A stretch of 48,591 nt of DNA, taken from positions 1 through 48,591 of the forward strand of contig JBBILC010000019.1 of the NCBI GenBank assembly GCA_037445115.1, read 5' to 3'. Below the pieces are notes generated by a model. The model was not told the origin of the DNA and did not search any database. It saw only the letters and a list, made by a program, of their open reading frames with translations. Numbering within the stretch: position 1 is the stretch's first letter; every line of letters starts with the position of its first letter. This DNA is from Trichothermofontia sp037445115. Its GTDB lineage: Bacteria; Cyanobacteriota; Cyanobacteriia; B231. Below, in pieces: positions 1-8,404 of this stretch. The translations under genes and the position numbers were made by a program.

Positions 1-14
1 GTCAAGCCTTGTGA

Positions 15-36
15 ACAAGGGGCTTAAGCCCCTTGT
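15..36. repeat. 22-bp perfect palindrome
   Basis: A perfect self-complementary sequence with core AAGGGGCTTAAGCCCCTT. A near-identical copy with one central change lies at 29195-29216, and a shorter GGGGCTAAGCCCC version sits after the creatininase-like gene near 5318-5332. No T-run follows, so it is not an obvious intrinsic terminator; it looks like a dispersed small palindromic repeat. Confidence 0.7.
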
Positions 37-92
37 CTGTACCTCACCAAGTATGAAAGTGCTGTAGTACAGTCAATATCAAGTTCCGCAAC

Positions 93-280
93 GTTGGTAG
101 TAACGACTTGAGGCGTTGCGGGCTAGTAGTCTGTCAAGGCTGATTTGGTAGGTTGCGGCAAACGCAGTGAAACCCAACAAAGTTCGGGATCGTGTTGGGT
201 CTCGCAGGCTCGACGCCAACCTACAACCCGTCATTTTAGGCATGACAGACTACTAGACTACTAGAGCCAGCACGACAAAC
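93..280. repeat. Interrupted copy of the GTTGGTAGTAACGAC repeat
   Basis: The two flanks, 93-125 and about 262-280, together match the reverse complement of the 53-bp unit present twice at 26273-26380 (GTTGGTAGTAACGACTT ... GCCAGCAC.ACGAAC). The middle is replaced by the MITE-like element at 127-260. The match is imperfect, so this is an old, diverged copy. Confidence 0.55.
123..260. mobile_element. MITE-like element with 14-bp terminal inverted repeats
   Basis: CTAGTAGTCTGTCA at 123-136 is the exact reverse complement of TGACAGACTACTAG at 243-256. The interior has no usable ORF and contains a second inverted pair, ACCCAACA...TGTTGGGT, near 172-202. A diverged right half (TGTTGGGTCTCGCA ... 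TGACAGACCACGAG) recurs at about 19604-19674. CTAG occurs on both edges and may include the target duplication. This is non-autonomous; the mobilising transposase is not identified. Confidence 0.6.
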
Positions 281-306
281 GTTACATAATTAAACTATGC
301 GCTGCC

Positions 307-431
307 CTAGTGGTCTGTCAGCCCGAAAGTGATGGGTTGCCAATAGGCCCAAGCCCCTTCGACAAGCTCAGGGTGAGCAGAACTCGGCTGAGCTTGTCGA
401 AGCCCTCGTTTTAAACTTGACGCTCCACTAG
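307..431. mobile_element. Second small inverted-repeat element
   Basis: The ends CTAGTGGTCTGTCA (307-320) and TGACGCTCCACTAG (418-431) are imperfect inverted repeats related to those of the neighbouring 123-256 element. Inside, CTTCGACAAGCTCAG (357-371) and CTGAGCTTGTCGAAG (388-402) form a perfect 15-bp stem with a 16-nt loop. No coding capacity is seen. Confidence 0.5.
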
Positions 432-471
432 TATCCCGTCCCTTAACCTCAGATTCAGAACGCTAAAGTTG

Positions 472-1431
472 ATGATGCTCCCTTCTGGTAGGATGACACC
501 CCTTTCAACTTCGGCTTCCCCGACCACTCCGAACGCTTCAAGATCATCCAAATCTGAAGCCCAAACGTGGTTGTGGCGAGGGTTTGCGATCGCCTATCAA
601 GCCGAGGGCGCGACAGGACCCGCGTTGGTGCTGGTGCATGGCTTTGGGGCCTCCTTAGGACACTGGCGTAAGAATGTGCCGGTCTTGGCCAGTAGCTGCC
701 GAGTGTACGCGATCGATCTGTTGGGATTCGGCGGCTCAGCCAAACCCAAACCTCAAGGGGAAGTGAGCTATACGTTTGAAACCTGGGCCGCCCAGTTGGC
801 AGATTTCTGTCGGGAAGTTGTGGGGGGGCCGGCGTTTTTTATCGGGAATTCGATCGGCTGTGTAGCAGTCATGCAAACGGCAGTGTCGGCTCCGGATCTG
901 GTACAGGGGGTCGTGCTGCTCAATTGTTCCTTGCGGTTATTGCACGATCGCAAGCGAGCCAATTTACCCTGGATGCAACGCTGGGGGGCACCGCTGTTGC
1001 AACGCCTGTTTACCTCGCGCTGGTTGGGACAACTTTTTTTCCGTCAATTTGCCCGTCCGGCAACGGTGCGCAAAATTTTGCTGCAAGCCTATGGCAACAC
1101 CGAGGCGGTGACCGATGAGTTGATCGAGTTGCTGATGGCTCCCGCCCAAGATCCAGGGGCGGTGGATGTGTTCCTGGCGTTTACCCGTTATTCCCAAGGT
1201 CCCTTGCCGGAGGATTTGCTGCCCATTCTGCCCTGTCCAGCCCTGATCCTGTGGGGGGCGCAGGACCCGTGGGAACCGATCGCCCTGGGTCGCCAGCTTG
1301 CGGAGTTTCCGGCGGTTCAGCAATTCATCGAACTCCCAGAGGCGGGCCATTGTCCCCAGGATGAAATTCCTGAAGTTGTTAATGTCCTGATTCAGGATTG
1401 GGTACACACCCAGATAGCTCCTAACCTTTGA
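472..1431 (+). CDS. Alpha/beta-fold hydrolase
   Basis: 319 residues of the alpha/beta hydrolase superfamily, probably a cytoplasmic esterase or related serine hydrolase; the substrate cannot be read from sequence. Visible landmarks are the oxyanion-hole HGFG segment (LVHGFGASLGHW), the nucleophile elbow GNSIG with the catalytic serine, an acidic residue in WGAQDPWEP, and the C-terminal histidine in EAGHCPQDE. The arrangement resembles cyanobacterial homologues of plant pheophytinase-like hydrolases, but that is not enough to assign a substrate. The first 30 residues are Ser/Thr-rich and weakly supported; starts at 472, 475 or 493 are all possible because no strong ribosome-binding site is seen. 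The 3' end overlaps that of convergent rtcB by 11 bp. Confidence 0.88.
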   Translation: MMLPSGRMTPLSTSASPTTPNASRSSKSEAQTWLWRGFAIAYQAEGATGPALVLVHGFGASLGHWRKNVPVLASSCRVYAIDLLGFGGSAKPKPQGEVSYTFETWAAQLADFCREVVGGPAFFIGNSIGCVAVMQTAVSAPDLVQGVVLLNCSLRLLHDRKRANLPWMQRWGAPLLQRLFTSRWLGQLFFRQFARPATVRKILLQAYGNTEAVTDELIELLMAPAQDPGAVDVFLAFTRYSQGPLPEDLLPILPCPALILWGAQDPWEPIALGRQLAEFPAVQQFIELPEAGHCPQDEIPEVVNVLIQDWVHTQIAPNL

Positions 1432-2602
1432 CACACACCACCTGCTTTAAACTGGCCACCACCTCCACTAAATCCGACTGACTCGCCATAACTTCCTCGA
1501 TCGGTTTATAGGCCGCCGGAATTTCATCAATCACGCCCGTATCCTTCCGGCACTCCACACCCTGGGTTTGTTGAATCAAATCATCCAGGGTAAATTCCTT
1601 TTTGGCCCGATGGCGCGACATCAAGCGTCCCGCACCGTGGGAACAGGAACAATAACTCTCAACATTTCCCTTGCCTTTAACAATATAGGACCTAGCCCCC
1701 ATTGAACCGGGAATAATACCATAATCTTCTGGCTGGGCACGGACGGCTCCCTTGCGAGTCACATAAACGTCTTCACCAAAATGGACTTCCTTTTCCGCAT
1801 AGTTGTGATGGCAATTAATGATCATGAGGGGGCGGGTTGGCTTACCACCAGCCAGGTATTTTTCAATAATGCGTTGGAATCGGGCCATCATCACATCCCG
1901 GTTAAAGTGGGCATAGGCTTGTGCCCATTGCAAATCGTGCCAATAGGCGGCAAACTCCGGGGTCCCAGCTAGGAAATAAGCGAGATCGGGATCAGGGAGA
2001 GACTGCTGGGCCAATTTCATCAAGCCCTTTGCCGTCTCGATATGCTGTTGAGCCAACATATTCCCGATATTACGCGAACCAGAATGAAGCATCAACCAAA
2101 CCGCATCGTCGGTATCCAGACAGACTTCAATAAAATGGTTACCACCGCCCAGCGATCCTAATTGCTTCATGGCCTTACCTTCGAGGTGTTGTACTCTCGG
2201 ATGCAAGTCCTTAAAGTGTTGCCAGCCCTGCCAGTTAATGACGGCTTTTTCAATTGCCTTATTTTCATCAAAACCCACCGGAATTTCCGCTTCAATATCA
2301 AGGCGAATTTTTTTAAATTTTCCCTCTAGGTGTTCAGCTTGAAATGGTGTTTTTATAGCACACATACCGCAACCGATATCAACTCCGACAGCCGCCGGGA
2401 TAATCGCTTCCTTGGTTGCAATCACTGACCCTACCAATGCCCCTTTGCCCAGATGAACATCTGGCATTAGAGCGATATGTTTATAGACAAAAGGTAATGA
2501 CGCCATGTTCTTCGCCATACGCAATTCGTCATGACCTAATTCATGGCTCGCCCAGGAAAGAACCGGGGCGGGGGTGGTGAGATCTAACGCTTCAAAGGGC
2601 AT
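1421..2602 (-). CDS. rtcB: RNA-splicing ligase RtcB
   Basis: 393-residue RtcB, the GTP- and Mn-dependent ligase that joins RNA 2',3'-cyclic phosphate (or 3'-phosphate) to 5'-OH ends, in tRNA splicing or RNA repair. Family motifs are all present: MPDVHLGKGALVGSV, the metal-binding VGVDIGCGMCAI, GGGNHFIEV, HSGSRNIGN, NCHHNYAEKE, GSMGARSY, and the guanylylated histidine in SHGAGRLMSR. The open frame extends upstream to 2695, but a GGAGG six bases before the ATG at 2602 (MPFEALDLTTP) fixes the start. The extra 31 residues would be encoded largely by an intergenic repeat. The 3' end overlaps the convergent hydrolase gene. No archease or RNA 3'-phosphate cyclase gene is adjacent. Confidence 0.95.
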   Translation of the reverse strand: MPFEALDLTTPAPVLSWASHELGHDELRMAKNMASLPFVYKHIALMPDVHLGKGALVGSVIATKEAIIPAAVGVDIGCGMCAIKTPFQAEHLEGKFKKIRLDIEAEIPVGFDENKAIEKAVINWQGWQHFKDLHPRVQHLEGKAMKQLGSLGGGNHFIEVCLDTDDAVWLMLHSGSRNIGNMLAQQHIETAKGLMKLAQQSLPDPDLAYFLAGTPEFAAYWHDLQWAQAYAHFNRDVMMARFQRIIEKYLAGGKPTRPLMIINCHHNYAEKEVHFGEDVYVTRKGAVRAQPEDYGIIPGSMGARSYIVKGKGNVESYCSCSHGAGRLMSRHRAKKEFTLDDLIQQTQGVECRKDTGVIDEIPAAYKPIEEVMASQSDLVEVVASLKQVVCVKG

Positions 2603-2663
2603 GGCTTGCCTCCAGGGGGCGAGATCGCTAGCCGGAACGATCGCTGTACTCAGTCGATCAAAA

Positions 2664-2805
2664 AGCCATTGTGGGGTAGGCATCCTGCCTGCCACCCAAA
2701 CAACTCAGATGGCGAGGCCATGCTAATTGTGGGGTAGGCATCCTGCCTGCCATCCAGACAGCTAAGATGGCTAGGCCACATTCAATTTGCGATCGACTGA
2801 TACTA
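2664..2805. repeat. Two copies of the GGGTAGGCATCCTGCCTGCC repeat
   Basis: GTGGGGTAGGCATCCTGCCTGCCA occurs at about 2672-2695 and again at about 2730-2753. The second copy continues through CAGACAGCTAAGATGGCTAGGCCAC and ATTCAATTTGCGATC, matching the longer unit at 43890-43966 and the left-truncated copy at about 7145-7196. The array separates the divergent rtcB and flavoprotein genes, and spurious upstream starts of both fall inside it. Confidence 0.75.
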
Positions 2806-2867
2806 TAATTCTGCCCAGAATCGCATCAGCTCGACAACTGGGTTGGCTATCCGGGCAGGAACGTAGA

Positions 2868-4100
2868 TTGCACAGCAAAACCACAACGATCGTTGTGATT
2901 GGGGGAGGCGCAGCAGGGGTCTTTGGGGCGATCGTGGCGGCAGAAGCCCACCCCAACAGCCGCATCTGCATTGTAGAAGCGGGACCCCAGCCCCTCGCGA
3001 AGGTGCGCATTTCCGGCGGCGGGCGCTGTAATGTCACCCATGCCTGCTTTGACCCCGCCACCCTCTGTCAAGCCTATCCCCGTGGCAGTCGGGCACTGCG
3101 CGGTCCCTTCACCCGTTTCCAGCCCCGCGATACGATCGCCTGGTTTGCCGCCCACGGGGTTCAACTGAAGACCGAAGCCGATGGCCGGATGTTTCCCATC
3201 AGTGACGACTCCGAAACGATCGTTCAATGTCTCTTGCAAGCCGCCGATCGGGCTGGGGTACAATTGCGGACCCAAGCCCCCGTAGTACGAGTAGAATCTC
3301 AGGATCACCTGTTTCGAGCCGTTCTGCGATCGGGCGAAGTCATCACGGGCGATCGGGTCCTCCTTGCCACTGGCAGTAATCCCCGTGGCTACCAGATTGC
3401 CCAACAGTTAGGGCATACCCTGCAACCGCCCGTCCCGTCTCTTTTTACCTTTAATGTGACCGATCCCCGGCTGCAAGATCTCGCGGGGGTCAGTGTTGCC
3501 AACGTCCACCTGCGTCTGCAGGTAGGTACGGCCACCTTAACCCAAACCGGCCCCTTACTCATCACCCACTGGGGCCTGAGTGGACCCGCTGTCCTCAAAC
3601 TATCGGCTTGGGGCGCACGATCGCTCCAGGCGCATCGTTATCAAGCTAGCCTCCTGATTAACTGGGTACCCGACTTCACCCCCGATCGCCTCCGCACTCT
3701 GCTGCTAACGACAAAACAAACCTGGGCCAAACGGGCGATCGCGGCCCACTGTCCCTTACCCCTGCCCCGCCGTCTCTGGCAAAGCCTGGTTCACCATGTG
3801 GGGATTGCGCCCGAGCGCCATTGGGCCGAACTCGCGAAAACCGCCCTCAATCAACTCAGCGACCAACTCCTGCGGGGGGACTATGCTGTTACGGGTAAAG
3901 GTGTTTTTAAAGAAGAATTTGTGACCTGTGGCGGTGTGTCCCTGCCGGAAGTGGACTTCAAAACAATGGCCAGCCGCTGCTGTCCCGGCCTTTACCTCGC
4001 AGGCGAAATCCTGGATATTGATGGCATTACGGGGGGCTTTAACTTCCAAAACGCCTGGACAACAGGCTGGTTAGCCGGACAGGCAATGGGCGGTCCCTAA
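2868..4100 (+). CDS. HI0933-type FAD-dependent oxidoreductase (BaiN/RdsA-like)
   Basis: 410-residue flavoprotein of the HI0933/BaiN family, whose members bind FAD and act on small or hydrophobic substrates; the physiological substrate here is unknown. The FAD-binding Rossmann motif VVIGGGAAGVFGAI is near the N-terminus, followed by the family signatures ISGGGRCNVTH, LATGSNPRGY, CGGVSLPEVDFKTM and the C-terminal LAGEILDIDGITGGFNFQ. The start is a TTG at 2868 with AGGA seven to eight bases upstream; another TTG at 2787 lies inside an intergenic repeat and is less likely. Its stop overlaps the stop of the convergent 53-residue membrane peptide. Confidence 0.88.
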   Translation: MHSKTTTIVVIGGGAAGVFGAIVAAEAHPNSRICIVEAGPQPLAKVRISGGGRCNVTHACFDPATLCQAYPRGSRALRGPFTRFQPRDTIAWFAAHGVQLKTEADGRMFPISDDSETIVQCLLQAADRAGVQLRTQAPVVRVESQDHLFRAVLRSGEVITGDRVLLATGSNPRGYQIAQQLGHTLQPPVPSLFTFNVTDPRLQDLAGVSVANVHLRLQVGTATLTQTGPLLITHWGLSGPAVLKLSAWGARSLQAHRYQASLLINWVPDFTPDRLRTLLLTTKQTWAKRAIAAHCPLPLPRRLWQSLVHHVGIAPERHWAELAKTALNQLSDQLLRGDYAVTGKGVFKEEFVTCGGVSLPEVDFKTMASRCCPGLYLAGEILDIDGITGGFNFQNAWTTGWLAGQAMGGP

Positions 4101-4258
4101 TCCCAACCTCGGTTATAGCCCGATCGCCGTTCGACAAAACTTTCCAAATCGTCAATCTTATGCCGTCGCTGGCGGCGAATTTCCGCCTCGACCCGCTTCA
4201 TACAGTAGAAATCCCAGACCAGAAAGATGAAGAGGAGGAGCAGCAACACCGTTGCCAT
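4097..4258 (-). CDS. 53-residue single-pass membrane peptide
   Basis: A short gene with ATG at 4258 and GGAG nine bases upstream. The product begins MATVLLLLLFIFLVWDFYC, a clear single transmembrane helix of about 18 residues, followed by a strongly charged cytoplasmic tail (EAEIRRQRRHKIDDLE) that looks helical. I do not recognise the family. Support comes from the ribosome-binding site, the hydrophobic-then-charged architecture and its exact packing against the 3' end of the flavoprotein gene (stops overlap). A role as a small membrane-complex or regulatory peptide is only a guess. The sequence upstream of it (4260-4520) is gene-free. Confidence 0.6.
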   Translation of the reverse strand: MATVLLLLLFIFLVWDFYCMKRVEAEIRRQRRHKIDDLESFVERRSGYNRGWD

Positions 4259-4407
4259 GATCTAAATCTCCAGGTTTGGACGGCACAATACACCATTGAG
4301 CATGGCGGACTTTCCTGTTGCTAACTGTACCGATTTTGACGGGTGGGTGCAAATCGAGGGCACGGCTCAGCGGCAGGGTAGATATAGAGCCTCATGCGCT
4401 CGAATAA

Positions 4408-4446
4408 CGCAATGGTGGGTAGGATCGGGCATCCTGCCCAGCCAGA
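4408..4446. repeat. Diverged GGTAGG...GGCATCCTGCCCAGCC repeat
   Basis: GGTGGGTAGGATCGGGCATCCTGCCCAGCC is a variant of the dispersed GGGTAGGCATCCTGCCTGCC family. It lies in the leader of the creatininase-like gene. The 260-base stretch between the small membrane peptide and that gene holds nothing else I can name. Confidence 0.5.
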
Positions 4447-4522
4447 AACAGCCGCGACGTCTATCCCACAGGATTTAAGGCATAATTCTTCCAGATCGCG
4501 TCAGTCAAGGTATAACGGCAAG

Positions 4523-5326
4523 ATGCATGGCTTTATCCCCCCGGATCGCTTTTTCCCCTATCTGACTTGGACCCAAATTGCCGCGCTGCCCGATCGGGAA
4601 TCCGTGGTCCTGCTGCAACCGATCGGTGCGATCGAGCAACATGGTCCCCACCTGCCGCTGATTGTCGATAGCGCGATCGCCACTGCTGTCATCGGTCGAG
4701 CACTGCGGGATCTGAGTCCGGATATCCCTGCCTATGCCCTGCCCACGCTGTACTACGGCAAATCCAACGAACACTGGCACTTCCCCGGCACCGTCACCCT
4801 CACAGCCCAGACCCTACTGGCCCTGTTAATGGAGGTAGGGGAAAGTCTTTATCGAGCAGGATTTCGCAAGCTGGCCTTCGTCAACGCCCACGGTGGCCAA
4901 CCCCAAGTTGTCGAGACGGCGGCACGGGATTTACACCAGCGCTATGGAGACTTTTGGGTATTCCCCCTGTTTGTCTGGCGTGTCCCCCACGAGGCAGAAA
5001 CCCTGTTAACCCCCAAGGAGCAGGAACTCGGCATCCATGCCGGGGATGCGGAAACAAGCCTGATGCTTGCGCTGTTGCCGGATCAGGTCCACATGGATGA
5101 GGCCGTGGCTGAATACCCGCCCGATTTACCCGCCGATAGTCTTCTGAGCGTTGAGGGTAAACTTCCCTTTGCCTGGGTGACCCAGGATATCAGCCAGAGT
5201 GGGGTTATGGGTGATCCGCTCCCGGCAACGCGGGAAAAGGGCGATCGCCTCTTGGCTAGTCTCAGCCGGAGTTGGGTCCAAGTCATCGAAAATTTGTATA
5301 CCTTTCAGGCACCTAGAAGGGGCTAA
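4523..5326 (+). CDS. Creatininase-family amidohydrolase
   Basis: 267-residue member of the creatininase superfamily, metal-dependent hydrolases that cleave cyclic amides or formamides (creatininase, MftE, ArfB/FAPy deformylase). Metal-binding signatures are seen in GAIEQHGPHLPL (residues about 35-46), VNAHGGQPQVV, and the Glu/His/Asp-rich IHAGDAETSLML around residue 175. Length fits the family. The frame is open up to 4394, but the preceding 43 residues are low-complexity and include an intergenic repeat; the ATG at 4523 (MHGFIPPDRF) matches the normal family N-terminus. The actual substrate is unknown. The gene is convergent with purH. Confidence 0.88.
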   Translation: MHGFIPPDRFFPYLTWTQIAALPDRESVVLLQPIGAIEQHGPHLPLIVDSAIATAVIGRALRDLSPDIPAYALPTLYYGKSNEHWHFPGTVTLTAQTLLALLMEVGESLYRAGFRKLAFVNAHGGQPQVVETAARDLHQRYGDFWVFPLFVWRVPHEAETLLTPKEQELGIHAGDAETSLMLALLPDQVHMDEAVAEYPPDLPADSLLSVEGKLPFAWVTQDISQSGVMGDPLPATREKGDRLLASLSRSWVQVIENLYTFQAPRRG

Positions 5327-5409
5327 GCCCCTGAAACCGAGCAATGACCGGGCGTTGCCCAGGTATAGCATCGCTCCCCGCACGAGGGCTAACCGCAGGC
5401 AACTCCAGG

Positions 5410-6975
5410 CTAATGCAAGAAGTGCCGTTTGCCCGTAAACACCATTGCGATGCCCAAGTCATTCGCGGCTTGAATTGAATCCGCATCCCGGACACTGCCT
5501 CCCGGCTGCACGATCGCGCTCACCCCTGCCGCCGCTGCCGCCTGCACCGAGTCCGCAAAGGGGAAAAAGGCGTCACTGGCTAGGACGGCACCCTGGGCCT
5601 GCTCGCCTGCCTGGGTCAGGGCAATTTGCACCGAGCCAACCCGGTTCATCTGACCCGCCCCCACGCCTACGGTGGTGCGATCGCGGGTGACCACGATCGC
5701 ATTCGATTTCACGTGTTTCACCACTTTCCAGGCGAACAGGAGTTCGACCATCTCTGCCGACGTGGGCTGTTTTTGGGTTACCACTTGCCAGGTGTTGGTA
5801 TCCATGTCCTCGGTGTTGCCGCGATCGGCGGTCTGGGCTAGGAAGCCCCCGGCAATCACCTTAACGGTTATGGGTTCGCCCGTGGTGAGATCGGGCAGGA
5901 TTAAAAGGCGCAGTTTGGATTTTTTCTGAAGGATGGCTGCCGCATCGGGATCACAGGCCGGAGCCAGAATACATTCTAAAAAGGTTTGGCTCAGACGTTC
6001 GGCGGTGGCCCCATCGATCGCCTGGTTGAGGGCCACAATGCCCCCAAAGGCTGAAGTGGCATCGGCATTAAAGGCACGATCGTAGGTTTCTGCCAGATGC
6101 TCCCCCAGGGCTACCCCACAGGGATTAGTGTGTTTGAGGATGGCAACCGCCGCTTGCTCCGGCCCAAATTCAGCGATCAAGGCCCGCGCGGCTTCGAGAT
6201 CGACCAGGTTGTTGTAGCTCAATTCCTTGCCTTGCACCTGGGTGGCGGCGGCCCAGCCCCGTGGAGTTGTCCCCCTGCGATACCAAACGGCGGCCTGGTG
6301 GGGATTTTCGCCATAGCGCAAACTCTGGTGCTGTTGCCCTGACACGAGCAGGGTTTCGGGTAGGGGGCTAGTCTCGTCCTCCGCCTGGAAGTGTTGGCTG
6401 AGGTAGGTGGTAATGGCCCGATCGTAGGCAGCGGTATGTTCAAAGGCTTTTAGGGCACAGGCTTGCCGAAAGGCGAGGGACGGTTCCCCCCCCTGCTGGC
6501 GCAATTCCTGGAGATAGGCGTCGTACTGGCTGGGGTCACACAGGATCGTGACGAAGGCATGGTTTTTAGCACTGGCCCGGACAAGGGTGGGGCCACCGAT
6601 ATCAATCTGTTCGATCGCGTCGCTCAGATCAACCCCAGGTTGGGCGATCGTTTGCTCAAAGGGGTAGAGATTCACCACTACCAGTTCGATCGCGGGGATG
6701 TCGTTGGCGGCAAGGTCCGCCCGATCGTCCGCCCGATCGCGACGGGCCAGGATACCCCCATGAATGCGGGGGTGGAGGGTTTTGACCCGGCCTCCCAGGA
6801 TTTCCGGCGACCCCGTGTGTTCTGCCACCTTGATTACCGGTAGACCCGCGTCCTTCAGCGCTTGGGCCGTGCCGCCGCTACTGACCAGGGTGAAACCAAA
6901 TTCCTGAACGAGGGTCTGGGCTAACGCGACCAGTCCAGACTTGTTTGACACACTCAGCAGTGCTAGCCGCGCCAT
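5410..6975 (-). CDS. purH: Bifunctional AICAR transformylase/IMP cyclohydrolase PurH
   Basis: 521 residues, the usual length. PurH catalyses the last two steps of purine synthesis, formylation of AICAR from 10-formyl-THF and ring closure to IMP. The N-terminal MGS-like cyclohydrolase domain (about 1-150) starts with LALLSVSNKSGL and contains SSGGTAQALKDAGLPV and GGRVKTLHPRIHGGIL. The transformylase domain (about 190-521) has QSLRYGENPHQAA, the catalytic Lys-His in KHTNPCGVALGE, SNAIVVTRDRTTVGVGAGQM, ASDAFFPFADSV and the C-terminal MVFTGKRHFLH. The start is supported by GAGG eleven bases upstream. A good -10 element lies about 120 bp upstream. Confidence 0.97.
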   Translation of the reverse strand: MARLALLSVSNKSGLVALAQTLVQEFGFTLVSSGGTAQALKDAGLPVIKVAEHTGSPEILGGRVKTLHPRIHGGILARRDRADDRADLAANDIPAIELVVVNLYPFEQTIAQPGVDLSDAIEQIDIGGPTLVRASAKNHAFVTILCDPSQYDAYLQELRQQGGEPSLAFRQACALKAFEHTAAYDRAITTYLSQHFQAEDETSPLPETLLVSGQQHQSLRYGENPHQAAVWYRRGTTPRGWAAATQVQGKELSYNNLVDLEAARALIAEFGPEQAAVAILKHTNPCGVALGEHLAETYDRAFNADATSAFGGIVALNQAIDGATAERLSQTFLECILAPACDPDAAAILQKKSKLRLLILPDLTTGEPITVKVIAGGFLAQTADRGNTEDMDTNTWQVVTQKQPTSAEMVELLFAWKVVKHVKSNAIVVTRDRTTVGVGAGQMNRVGSVQIALTQAGEQAQGAVLASDAFFPFADSVQAAAAAGVSAIVQPGGSVRDADSIQAANDLGIAMVFTGKRHFLH

Positions 6976-7094
6976 GCCCGTAAAATCCTCATTGAAACAA
7001 TGCTGTCAGCAGAAAAGTATCCGGTACGCACCGCCGGGGGCGATCGCCGGGGGGATGGGGTACTGCTGACTGTTGAACAGTGTTGAACGAGGTT

Positions 7095-7100
7095 ATTATA
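7095..7100 (-). promoter_or_regulatory. Candidate -10 element for purH
   Basis: Read leftward the sequence is a perfect TATAAT, about 120 bases before the purH start, preceded by TAGACA with a 15-base spacer. The hexamer is clear, but the spacing to the -35-like box is short, so the promoter is only tentative. Confidence 0.4.
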
Positions 7101-7144
7101 CGTTGCATCTTTAACTGTCTAGAATCCCCCCAGAAGAATACCGA

Positions 7145-7200
7145 CCCCTGAGACAGCCGAGACGGCTATCCCACGTTCAAGATGTGATCGTCTGAGGATA
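7145..7200. repeat. Left-truncated copy of the long dispersed repeat
   Basis: CCCCTGAGACAGCCGAGACGGCTATCCCACGTTCAA... matches the right part of the unit at 43905-43966 (CCCCTGAGACAAGCAAGACGGCTATCCCACCAGCAA...). The GGGTAGGCATCCTGCC part is missing. It sits between purH and the DUF928 gene. Confidence 0.6.
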
Positions 7201-7245
7201 GATTGAGACAGCATCCGTGGGTTGTGTTATGCGGCTGCGCATGGC

Positions 7246-8049
7246 CTAGGGGCAGGCAAACTGGGGACGGGAGATCGTGGGTATCTGGAGTACATTTGGG
7301 TCCAGCCCGTCGGCTTCCAAATGCAGCATGGCCAACATTTCTGTCCAAGCACGGGTTAAAGCGGGATCATCAGGCCGCTCACAGGCGGCATCCGCCAAGG
7401 TCGAGAGGGCATCGCTCCAGATACCATTTTTAGCAATTGCTAGCGCTTTGACCCCGGCCTGCTCGCTGGCTGGCTCAGTATAGGCGGCAACCCGTTGGAG
7501 GGCGCCCCCAACCCAGTAAATATTCCGCTCTGCATCCTCATCCACCCCATCCACATGACCAACCGCACTACAGATCGGGTTAACCCGCCAGTTATACGCT
7601 TCTCCTACCGTCAATGCGATCGCAGCGGGAGGCAGGGTCACACTGTAAATACCCGGTTGACCGTTGGGGATCATCACCGTTGTTTCGTAGACCGTTTCGC
7701 CACTGCGTTGGGAGACGAGCTGAAAATGCACCTGCTCTGTTTTCGGCAGGGTCCTAAAATTTTCCAGATCAGGCCGGAACGTTCCTTGGTACCAAAAAAT
7801 TTTGGGTTGGGCTGACGTGGTTAGGCTAATACCATTTTCGGGTATAAGCGCAATCGGAAAAACCGGAATTTCATGACCTTTTTGACTGATCACATGGTCA
7901 GGAAAGCAAGGACCACCCCGGGTACCACCAACCACGCGTCGTCCCGGCATACCGCGCTGGGCGATCGCGGGTAAATTAACACTGGTTGCGCCAAGTACAC
8001 TAATTAGGAATAGGCCAGCCAAGCGCTTGGTTAACGAATGGAATCGCAT
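7246..8049 (-). CDS. DUF928 domain secreted protein
   Basis: 267 residues. The first ~30 residues form a signal peptide (hydrophobic LAGLFLISVLGATSV, cleavage probably after PAIAQ), so the protein should be exported. The mature N-terminus GRRVVGGTRGG followed by a Cys, and the body with ENGISLTTSAQPKIFWY, MIPNGQPGIYSVTLPP and AYNWRVNPIC, match the cyanobacterial DUF928 family, whose function is unknown. The ATG at 8049 has GAGG eight bases upstream, so it is preferred over the start at 8058. It stands alone between purH and a divergently oriented secreted coiled-coil gene. Confidence 0.85.
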   Translation of the reverse strand: MRFHSLTKRLAGLFLISVLGATSVNLPAIAQRGMPGRRVVGGTRGGPCFPDHVISQKGHEIPVFPIALIPENGISLTTSAQPKIFWYQGTFRPDLENFRTLPKTEQVHFQLVSQRSGETVYETTVMIPNGQPGIYSVTLPPAAIALTVGEAYNWRVNPICSAVGHVDGVDEDAERNIYWVGGALQRVAAYTEPASEQAGVKALAIAKNGIWSDALSTLADAACERPDDPALTRAWTEMLAMLHLEADGLDPNVLQIPTISRPQFACP

Positions 8050-8404
8050 AGAAAACACCTCATTACGTTATGATGAGTCATACACTCTCACAACAATTTC
8101 CGAATAAGATCTGTGCTGTATGCTCATTAACAGCATCCAATCAATGTCATCAAATTCTAAACTTTGAGTGGGCGGCAAAGTTGCTCTACCCTTCAGCGTT
8201 TCTAACTATAAATTCCCGCACCAAGGTAGGAATTCCGTATAAAATTCCTGAGGGCTTCCATAAATTTTGGGAGTGCTTGATTAACTTTGTAATACTCAAT
8301 CAATAATCAGTGTATGTTTATACATTTGAGCGTGGGATAACTCCTTAGTCTGCGATCGTCGCTAGCATCATGTAGAAAGTAGCCGTTTCAATTCAGATAA
8401 ACCT
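8050..8404. other. AT-rich divergent intergenic region
   Basis: A 355-base gap between two divergent genes for secreted proteins. It is clearly more AT-rich than the surroundings. A 79-codon frame on the plus strand (8070-8306) has no ribosome-binding site and a composition unlike the neighbouring proteins. Probably two divergent promoters; no specific boxes are assigned. Confidence 0.4.

Noticed and set aside
8070..8306. 79-codon plus-strand frame in the AT-rich gap
   Set aside because: No ribosome-binding site, composition unlike neighbours, and divergent-promoter location explains the region better.
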